Shown here: positions 57,588-64,000 of the stretch, piece after piece
Numbering within the stretch: position 1 is the stretch's first letter
How the letters are laid out: each line of letters begins with the position of its first letter
From: Burkholderiaceae bacterium
Lineage (GTDB): Bacteria; Pseudomonadota; Gammaproteobacteria; Burkholderiales; Burkholderiaceae_E
Reading direction: 5' to 3'
DNA: 64,000 bases
Assembly: GCA_027493945.1 (NCBI GenBank)
Contig: JAOSJU010000001.1
Span: 2,294,001 to 2,358,000 of the forward strand
Position numbers and translations under genes: made by a program
Notes under the pieces: model-generated
What the model saw: the letters and a program-made list of their open reading frames with translations, nothing else
Databases searched by the model: none
Told to the model about the DNA's origin: nothing

Positions 57588-59235
57588 GAGCCTGTGAATT
57601 TTTCGCCGCGCAGGTGCACGAATCGAGCTGAGCAGCGTTGAGTGTCCATGCACACGAGACACGAAGCAGAATCCGAGCCGCGGGAGCGCGAGTTGTTCGA
57701 GGCGCTGGCGCCTGTCGAACGCTCGCCGAGCAAGCTGGTTGCATCAGCACGCGGCAAAGCGCGCGTGCTGATGCCCAATCGCGAGCAGGTGGAGTTGCGC
57801 CCGATGGACCTGGAGTCGCTGCTGCCGGCGGGGCATCGTGCACGGCTCGTGTGGGAGTGGGTGCGCCGACAGGATCTGAGCGCGATGTACGAGCGCATCG
57901 AGGCGCGCGAGGGCACGGTGGGACGCGCGGCGATTGCGCCGGAGATCCTGTTTGCGCTGTGGCTGTATGCGACGCTCGAAGGCGTGGGCAGTGCGCGGCA
58001 ACTGTCACGGCTGATTCTCGAGCACGATGCGTACCGCTGGATCAGTGGCGGGGTGCAGGAGAACCACCACAGCTTGTCGGACTTTCGCGTCGGGCACGGT
58101 GAGGCGCTCGACGAGATGCTCAGCGCGAGCGTGGCGATGCTGATGAGCGCCGGGGCGGTGACGCTGGCGACGGTGGCGCAGGATGGGGTTCGGGTTCGCG
58201 CCAGCGCGGGTGCGGCGTCGTTTCGTCGTCGAGCGAGTCTGCAGGAGAACCTGGAGCGGGCGCGCGAGCGAGTACGTGGGCTGAAGGATCAACTCGAGAC
58301 GGATCCCGGGCTCGAGAGCCGGCGCAAGGCGGCCGCGCAGCAGCGGGCGCGCCGCGAGCTCGAGCAGCGTCTGGAAGCGGCGCTGGCGCGTTTGCCGGAG
58401 ATGGAGGCGATCAAGAAGCGCAACGGCAAGCCGATCGAGCAGGCGCGCGCCTCGAGCAGCGACGCGCAGGCGAGCGTGATGAAGATGGCCGACGGCGGGT
58501 ACCGGCCGGCGTACAACGTGCAGTTCGCCAGCGACTGCGACAGCCACGTGGTGGTGGGGGGTGCAGGTGAGCACGAGCGGCTCGGACATGGCGCAGCTCG
58601 AGCCCATGGTCGAGCAACTGGAGCAGCGCTTCGGCACCACGCCCGATCAGTGGTTGGTCGATGGAGGGTACCCGGCGCACGAGCAGATCGAGGCGGTTGC
58701 CGGCAAGACCGAGGTCTACGCGCCGGTGCCGCAGGCACGCGCCGACAAAGGCGACAAAGACGAGCAAGGCGGCGGCGGTGGATGCCCGGGCAATCATGAG
58801 CGCAAGCCCGACGATAGCGACGCCGTCGCGCAGTGGCGCGAGCGGATGGCCACGCCCCAGGCCAAGGACCTCTACAGGCTCAGGGCGGCGACGGCCGAAT
58901 GCGTCAACGCGCAGGCGCGCAACCGGGGCCTGCAGCGTCTGCCGGTGCGCGGACAGGCGAAGGTGCGCTGCGTGGCGCTGCTGTTCGCGCTGGCCCACAA
59001 CCTGATGCGCAGCATTGTGCTGATGCCGAAGATGTTCTCGGACACCCAAGCTCCGTGCGCGATCGGCCCGGGCACCGCGTAAAGGAAGGAAAATGACCGA
59101 AAACCCGACTCGGGCGGCACCGGACGCGCTCCGGACCCCGGTGAATCGCTGGTGTAAACGCCGGACGGCTTCACCTGCCTAGGCGGGTCCGTTCAGACGC
59201 CCGCGCGGTGTCGGCCGAAAAGTTCACGAACTCTG
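57586..59235 (+). mobile_element. IS1182-like insertion sequence
   Basis: About 1.65 kb. Ends form an imperfect terminal inverted repeat: left 57586-57607 and right 59214-59235, sharing AGAG, GTGAA and TTTTCG in register. One transposase gene fills the element. No target-site duplication could be made out. The left end touches the CobW stop codon. Confidence 0.75.
57648..59082 (+). CDS. IS1182-family transposase, frame broken once
   Basis: About 478 residues after repair. DUF772 N-terminal domain (PMDLESLLPAGHRARLVWEWV, FALWLYATLEGVGSARQL), long coiled insertion (~190-260), then the DDE region (VAQDGVRVRAS, DQWLVDGGYPAHEQIEA, and the final Glu in the ATAECVNAQARNRGL helix). At 58556-58561 a run of six G stands where five would keep the frame (HVVVGVQVSTSG expected). 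The change is +1, so it is not the usual -1 programmed slip; expansion of the run or sequencing error is likely. Confidence 0.88.
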
Positions 59236-59491
59236 AGCACGCCCTTTCTCACGGTCAGCCCGCCCGGGCAAGGTGTACACTCGGACCCCCCGCCTTGGCA
59301 GCGAGCGGTGCCCCCCGGCCCATGCGCCCGGCGAGCAGCCCGCGTCGCGAGAACCGACCCGGGGCCGGCGGACCTGAAATGCCGAAGCAGTCGCACCAAT
59401 TCGAACAGCAGTCCCGTTGCCGCGCGCAGCGGGCGAGAGCGCGGCCGGTTCCGCGCCGACGCAGCCGGTTTGCAATCACGGAGGTCCTCCC

Positions 59492-61402
59492 ATGTCCCAC
59501 GCTCGTGCCGAGGCGGCCATGACCGCAACCGGTGGCGCTGCTACGAACATCTCCGCGGCGGTTGCGCTGCAGGTCCCCGACTGGGTGCGGCATCCCCGAC
59601 TGGTCGACTGGGTCGGCTCGATCGCCGCGCTGGCCAGGCCCGATCGCGTCTACTGGTGCGACGGCTCGCAGCAGGAGTACGACCGGCTGTGCGAGCAGAT
59701 GGTCGCGACGGGCACGCTGCGCAAGCTCGATCCGGCCAGGCGGCCGGGCTCGTTCCTCGCGCTGTCCGACCCGACCGACGTGGCTCGCGTCGAGGACCGC
59801 ACTTTCATCTGCTCGGAGAAGCGCGAGGACGCGGGTCCGACGAACAACTGGGTCGATCCCGAAGAGATGCGCGCGACGATGCAGCAGCTGTTCGACGGCT
59901 GCATGCGCGGACGCACGATGTACGTCGTGCCGTTCTCGATGGGGCCGATCGGCAGCCACATCGCGCACATCGGCATCGAGATCACCGACAGCCCCTACGT
60001 GGCGGCGAGCATGCGCATCATGACCCGCATGGGCCGCGCGGTGTTCGATGTGCTGGGCGAAGACGGCGGCTTCGTGCCCTGCGTGCATTCGGTGGGCAAG
60101 CCGCTGGCGCCGGGCGAGGCCGACGTGCCGTGGCCGTGCAACCCGACCAAGTACATCGTCCACTATCCCGAGACGCGCGAAATCTGGTCATTCGGCTCGG
60201 GCTACGGCGGTAACGCGCTGCTCGGCAAGAAGTGCTTCGCGCTGCGCATCGCGTCGAACATGGGGCGCCAGGGCGTGCAGGCCGGCGGCATCGGCTGGCT
60301 GGCCGAGCACATGCTGATCCTCGGCGTGACCTCGCCCGAAGGGAAGAAGTATCACGTCGCGGCCGCGTTCCCGTCGGCGTGCGGCAAGACCAACTTCGCG
60401 ATGCTGGTGCCGCCGAAGGGCTTCGAGGGCTGGAAGGTCACCACCATCGGCGACGACATCGCGTGGATCAAGCCGCACTCGGACGGGCGGCTCTACGCGA
60501 TCAACCCGGAGGCGGGCTTCTTCGGCGTGGCACCGGGCACCAGCGAGAAGACCAACCCGAACTGCCTCGCCACGCTGCGCGAGAACACGATCTTCACCAA
60601 CGTCGCGCTCACCGACGACGGCGACGTTTGGTGGGAAGGGCTGTCCGAACCGCCGGCGCACCTGATCGACTGGCAGGGCCGCGACTGGACACCGGCCGAC
60701 GGCAAGGCCGGGCGCAAGGCGGCGCACCCGAACTCGCGCTTCACCGTGTCGATCGCCCAGTGCCCGTCGATCGATCCGCACTGGGACAGCGTCGACGGCG
60801 TGCCGATCGACGCGTTCATCTTCGGCGGCCGACGCTCGACGACGGTGCCGCTGGTGACCGAGGCGCGCGACTGGGTCGAGGGCGTCTACATGGCGGCGAC
60901 GATGGGCTCGGAGACCACTGCCGCCGCCGCGGGCCAGCAGGGCGTGGTGCGTCGCGACCCGTTCGCGATGCTGCCGTTCTGCGGCTACAACATGGCCGAT
61001 TACTTCGCGCACTGGCTCGACCTCGGGCACCGGCTGAAGGCCGGCGGCGCGACGCTGCCGAAGATCTTCTGCGTCAACTGGTTCCGCACCGACGAGAACG
61101 GGAAGTTCGTCTGGCCGGGCTTCGGCGAGAACATGCGGGTGCTCGAGTGGATGCTCGGTCGCATCGAGGGCCGCGCCGACGGCGTCGAGCACGTGTTCGG
61201 CACGTCGCCGCGCCACGAAGACCTGAACTGGAACGGCCTGTCGTTCAGCGCCGCCGATTACGCGAAGATCACCTCGATCGACCGCGCGGCCTGGCAGAAG
61301 GAGTTCGATCTGCACGCCGAGCTGTTCGAGAAGCTGGCGGCGCGACTGCCCAGGGCGCTGAGCCTGACGAAGGCGGAACTGGAGAAGCGGCTCGCCGCCT
61401 GA
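59492..61402 (+). CDS. pckG: Phosphoenolpyruvate carboxykinase (GTP)
   Basis: 636 residues, ATG 59492 with GGAGG 7 bases upstream. Converts oxaloacetate and GTP to PEP in gluconeogenesis. Key features: P-loop PSACGKTN with the GTP-type hyper-reactive Cys, [20 protein letters not shown] metal site, [13 protein letters not shown], and [25 protein letters not shown]. Intact. The 257 bases upstream hold a TACACT-like -10 near 59273 but no other gene. Its product would feed carbon from the amino-acid-like substrates upstream into sugar synthesis. Confidence 0.95.
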   Translation: MSHARAEAAMTATGGAATNISAAVALQVPDWVRHPRLVDWVGSIAALARPDRVYWCDGSQQEYDRLCEQMVATGTLRKLDPARRPGSFLALSDPTDVARVEDRTFICSEKREDAGPTNNWVDPEEMRATMQQLFDGCMRGRTMYVVPFSMGPIGSHIAHIGIEITDSPYVAASMRIMTRMGRAVFDVLGEDGGFVPCVHSVGKPLAPGEADVPWPCNPTKYIVHYPETREIWSFGSGYGGNALLGKKCFALRIASNMGRQGVQAGGIGWLAEHMLILGVTSPEGKKYHVAAAFPSACGKTNFAMLVPPKGFEGWKVTTIGDDIAWIKPHSDGRLYAINPEAGFFGVAPGTSEKTNPNCLATLRENTIFTNVALTDDGDVWWEGLSEPPAHLIDWQGRDWTPADGKAGRKAAHPNSRFTVSIAQCPSIDPHWDSVDGVPIDAFIFGGRRSTTVPLVTEARDWVEGVYMAATMGSETTAAAAGQQGVVRRDPFAMLPFCGYNMADYFAHWLDLGHRLKAGGATLPKIFCVNWFRTDENGKFVWPGFGENMRVLEWMLGRIEGRADGVEHVFGTSPRHEDLNWNGLSFSAADYAKITSIDRAAWQKEFDLHAELFEKLAARLPRALSLTKAELEKRLAA

Positions 61403-61408
61403 GGGTGC

Positions 61409-62089
61409 TCAGCGGCGCCGCAGGTAGTAGCGCTCGTCGAACAGGCGCACGCTGCCCGGGGCGAAGACCACCAGCAGCGTGGTGAGCATGCCCTCCAGCC
61501 ACGCTTCGCCGCTGGCCAGCAGCAGCGCGTACGGCAGCATCAGCGACCAGTAGTCAGCGAGCGCTTGCGTACGCAGCGGGGGCCCTGTGGCCCCCGCCAG
61601 CGCCCACGCGCCCAGTCCGGCGGCGGCCAGCAGCGGCAGCGCGTAGGCGACGAACAGGCCGAGGAAGCCGGAGCCCAGCAGGAACACGAAGAGGTTCGGC
61701 GGCAGCCAGAGCCGGCAGCCGCGCGTGATCAGCCAGATCAGCCAGGCCGGCGCCACGCCGAGCACCAGCAGCGGCAGTGCGTGGTCGGCGAGCGGCAGGT
61801 CGAACTGCGCGGCGTGCGCCAGCTGGATCAGCGCCATCGACAGCACTGCCCGCGGGTAGCCGAGCAACAGCGCGAGCCAGGCGGCGCCGAGGTATTGCAG
61901 CGCCATGCCGCCGGGCATGGTCACCGTCATCTGCCGGGCGAGGAAGATGCCGGCCGTAGCGAGCGCCCACACAGCATGTTCGCGAACCGGGCCGGCCCAG
62001 TCTGCGCGGCGCGCGGCATCCGCGATCAGCAGCGCTGCGAGCAGGATCGCGAGCCAACCGACTGGGGCCGGCAGGCCCTCTACGGGCAT
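61409..62089 (-). CDS. CbiM-like membrane protein (COG3235 type)
   Basis: 226 residues, about six membrane helices. It resembles the membrane component of ECF/CbiM-like metal transporters (MPGGMALQYLGAAWLALLLGYPRAVLSMALIQLAHA). The His-rich N-terminus needed for Co or Ni coordination in true CbiM is missing, so metal transport is uncertain. No ATPase gene lies beside it. Convergent with pckG, 6 bases between stops. Confidence 0.65.
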   Translation of the reverse strand: MPVEGLPAPVGWLAILLAALLIADAARRADWAGPVREHAVWALATAGIFLARQMTVTMPGGMALQYLGAAWLALLLGYPRAVLSMALIQLAHAAQFDLPLADHALPLLVLGVAPAWLIWLITRGCRLWLPPNLFVFLLGSGFLGLFVAYALPLLAAAGLGAWALAGATGPPLRTQALADYWSLMLPYALLLASGEAWLEGMLTTLLVVFAPGSVRLFDERYYLRRR

Positions 62090-62105
62090 GTGGGTGCCTG
62101 CTTCG

Positions 62106-63119
62106 TCAATCAGGGCGCGAGGCGGCCGCGCTGAGCGCGTCGGCCTGGCGAATGGCGGCCACGAGGCTGCGCGCGCTGGCCAGCCCGCGTCCGTCGGGTC
62201 CGGGGCGGCCGGCGAGATCGAAGGCGGTACCGTGGTCGGGACTGGTGCGCACGAAGGGCAGGCCGAGCGTGACGTTGACGCCGTCGTCGATGCCCAGGTA
62301 CTTCACCGGGATCAGCCCCTGGTCGTGGTACATCGCGACCACGACGTCGAAGTCGCGCAGGCCTCGGGCCCGCATGAACACGGTGTCCGGCGGGAAGGGG
62401 CCGCTTGCTTCGATGCCCAGCTCGCGCGCCGCGGCGATCGCCGGTGCAATCGTCTCGATCTCTTCGCGCCCGAACATTCCGCCTTCGCCCGCGTGCGGAT
62501 TGACCCCGGCCACCGCGATCCGCGGGCGTTCGATGCCGGCCCGCTGCAGAGCGGTGTGAGTGATGACTATCGTCCGAAGCACGTTGTCGCGCGTCACCCG
62601 GTCGAGCGCCTCGCGTAGCGACAGATGGATCGAGACGAGCACGGTGCGCAGTTCGGGGTTCGCCAGCATCATCCGCACGTCGACGCCGCCGGCCAGTTCG
62701 GCCAGTAGCTCGGTGTGACCCGGAAAGCGGTGCCCGGCCGCATGCATGGCCTCCTTCGCGATCGGCGCGGTGACGATCGCTCGCACGTCGCCGCGCAGGG
62801 CCAGCCCTGCGGCGTGGACGATGAAGCGCCAGGCGGCATCGCCGGCGCGGGCGTCGATGCGCCCGACCGGGAGGTCGGCGGGCAGCTGGACGACTGAATC
62901 GACCTGCGCCGGCATCGGGAGGCCCAGGCGCGCGGCTTCGCGCGCGAGCAGCGCAGCATCGCCGACCACGCGCAGCGGCATCGCGAGCGAGCGGTCGGCA
63001 CAGGCCGCGAGCACGATCTCGGGGCCGATGCCGCACGCGTCGCCGATGGTGATCGCGATCGGCCGCCGATCGCGGCGCGGGGCGTCGGCGGTGTTGCCAC
63101 GAGCGGTTCTGTCCTGCAT
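62106..63119 (-). CDS. pdxA: PdxA-family 4-hydroxythreonine-4-phosphate dehydrogenase (PdxA or PdxA2)
   Basis: 337 residues from ATG 63119, chosen for its GAGG site; GTG 63140 is also open. Metal- and NAD-dependent dehydrogenase: ITIGDACGIGPE (usually GDPAGIGPE), HTELLAELAGG with a metal His, AGVNPHAGEGGMFG, and YHDQGLIPVKYLG. Canonical pdxA is normally near ksgA; here it follows an IclR regulator, as in catabolic PdxA2 copies that oxidise four-carbon sugar-acid phosphates. The GDAC variant is unusual. Confidence 0.88.
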   Translation of the reverse strand: MQDRTARGNTADAPRRDRRPIAITIGDACGIGPEIVLAACADRSLAMPLRVVGDAALLAREAARLGLPMPAQVDSVVQLPADLPVGRIDARAGDAAWRFIVHAAGLALRGDVRAIVTAPIAKEAMHAAGHRFPGHTELLAELAGGVDVRMMLANPELRTVLVSIHLSLREALDRVTRDNVLRTIVITHTALQRAGIERPRIAVAGVNPHAGEGGMFGREEIETIAPAIAAARELGIEASGPFPPDTVFMRARGLRDFDVVVAMYHDQGLIPVKYLGIDDGVNVTLGLPFVRTSPDHGTAFDLAGRPGPDGRGLASARSLVAAIRQADALSAAASRPD

Positions 63120-63132
63120 CCGGACCTCGTCG

Positions 63133-63933
63133 TCAGGCACCGAGTCGCTGCGATACGCGGGCGGCCAGCTCGCGGATCGCGGCTACGACTTCGTCGCGGC
63201 GGCGCGCGCCGGTCGAGGCCTTGATCAGGCTGACCGCGACCGCGGCCACCGCCTCGCTGCGGCCGGCGGCGAAGACCGGCGCGCCGAAACAGTGCATGCC
63301 CTCGGCGGTTTCCTCGTCGTCGACCGCGTAGCCCTGCGCGCGGAACTCCGCGAGCTGGCGCAACAGCGCGGACACGCTGCCGACGCCGTGCCGCGTGAGC
63401 CGCGGCAGCGCAACGCCGCCGAACAACTCGCGGACGCGCTCGGCCGGCAGCGTCGCCAGCATCGCCTTGCCCGACGAAGTGCAACTGGCCGGAAAACGGC
63501 CGCCGACGCGAAAGTTCACCGCCAGCGCCCGGGTGCCCGGCCGGCACGAAAGATAGAGTACCTCGGCGCCGTCGAGCACCGCGAGCATGATCGCCTCCTC
63601 ACGCAGCGCGGGAAGCCCGGCGGCGGCAGCGTCGAAGGCCGCGACCACGCCCGATTGCTGGCCGAAGGCGCCGGCCCATTGCACCGGCTTCGGACCGAGC
63701 GCGTAGCGTATCCCGCGCTCGTTGCGCGTGGCCAGCCCGAGCGCGGCCAGCGTGTTCAGCAGTCCGTGCAGGCTGCTCTTGGGCAGGCCCAGCGCCTTCG
63801 ACAGTTCGGCCAGCGGCTGCGGCCTGCGCAACCCGGCGAGGTGGTCCACCAGGCGCACGGCGCGCTCGACCGCCGGTACCAGCGGGGGCGCCGGCGCGGA
63901 GCGTTCCGGTGCGCAGGGGGATCGGGTTGACAT
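63133..63933 (-). CDS. IclR-family transcriptional regulator, second
   Basis: 266 residues, ATG 63933. Winged helix (PQPLAELSKALGLPKSSLHGLLNTLAALGL) and effector domain (FPASCTSSGKAMLATLP, AVDDEETAEGMHCFGAPVF). The pdxA-type gene begins 13 bases after its stop and is probably in the same transcript and under its control. Inverted repeats at 63961-63987 upstream are likely its own operator. It is only distantly similar to the IclR protein at 41970. Confidence 0.9.
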   Translation of the reverse strand: MSTRSPCAPERSAPAPPLVPAVERAVRLVDHLAGLRRPQPLAELSKALGLPKSSLHGLLNTLAALGLATRNERGIRYALGPKPVQWAGAFGQQSGVVAAFDAAAAGLPALREEAIMLAVLDGAEVLYLSCRPGTRALAVNFRVGGRFPASCTSSGKAMLATLPAERVRELFGGVALPRLTRHGVGSVSALLRQLAEFRAQGYAVDDEETAEGMHCFGAPVFAAGRSEAVAAVAVSLIKASTGARRRDEVVAAIRELAARVSQRLGA

Positions 63934-63960
63934 CGCGGCGTCGTGGGCTACACTCGTGTT

Positions 63961-63987
63961 CCTGCTGATGAACAAGCGTTCAGCAGG
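63961..63987 (-). promoter_or_regulatory. Nested inverted repeat upstream of iclR gene
   Basis: CCTGCTGA (63961-63968) and TCAGCAGG (63980-63987) are a perfect inverted pair; inside lies TGAAC-AAGC-GTTCA (63969-63982), also perfect. GTTC/GAAC arms are common in IclR operators. It is 28 bases upstream of the iclR start, fitting autoregulation. Confidence 0.5.
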
Positions 63988-64000
63988 TTGAACAGACTCA

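Noticed and set aside
58501..58600. Programmed frameshift in the transposase
   Set aside because: The required shift is +1 at a run of six G; known IS slips are -1 on A-rich slippery sites, and other G-run indels are common here.

Overview
The window is GC-rich DNA packed with genes. The start (rnpA, yidD, yidC, mnmE), the htrA-petA pair, a GTP-type PEP carboxykinase and several tandem peptide-type ABC genes suggest a betaproteobacterium, probably Burkholderiales. That placement is inferred from gene content and codon use only.

Layout. 1-3.8 kb: the conserved membrane-insertion and tRNA-modification block rnpA-yidD-yidC-mnmE. 3.8-12.4 kb: an accessory island on the minus strand. It holds a type I restriction R subunit with no hsdM or hsdS in view, a small coupled ORF, an AlbA/RecG-like protein missing its N-terminus, a Fic protein, a ParE/Phd toxin-antitoxin pair and an unknown protein; two related ~125-bp direct repeats flank the fic/TA part. 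12.5-25.3 kb: mostly metabolic and envelope genes (TPP dehydrogenase E1 alpha/beta, one-domain asparaginase, patatin, two tandem DUF3300 proteins, orphan form-II CoxL, PEBP protein, lipid kinase, HtrA protease, Rieske protein). Two long palindromic elements with a common core sit at 16.0 and 25.3 kb. 25.5-28.5 kb: an Nramp-related transporter, then remnants of a CRISPR-Cas locus (cas4 with its middle deleted, a possible cas3 start), a broken RelB/ParE module and an intact VapBC pair. 28.5-33.1 kb: small hydrolases, a MOSC protein and unknown genes on the minus strand.

33.2-57.6 kb is one large plus-strand catabolic cluster. It has a MocR regulator, two FAD amine/amino-acid oxidases, an M20 amidohydrolase, a polysaccharide-deacetylase-fold hydrolase, two SDRs, an IclR regulator, HyuA/HyuB, an OYE-type flavoenzyme, two peptide-type binding proteins with one permease/ATPase set, a YtcJ-type amidohydrolase and a CobW metal chaperone. 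These would fit uptake and stepwise opening of a cyclic amide, imide or hydantoin-like compound, or an N-modified amino acid; the substrate is not known. Two promoters, in front of the first binding protein and in front of hyuA, carry the same arrangement: TTGACA, then two TATCG-N5-CGAT palindromes exactly 21 bp apart. They are probably the sites of the IclR protein encoded between them. An IS1182-like element follows, then PEP carboxykinase, a CbiM-like membrane protein, a PdxA-family dehydrogenase and a second IclR regulator.

Caution on sequence quality: at least 18 small indels break 14 otherwise well-conserved genes. Twelve are single-base losses (mostly in G or C runs), five are best explained as loss of CG from CGCGAG, and one is an added G. 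They hit housekeeping genes, so most are probably consensus errors rather than real pseudogenes. Such genes are annotated below as whole genes with the break position given.
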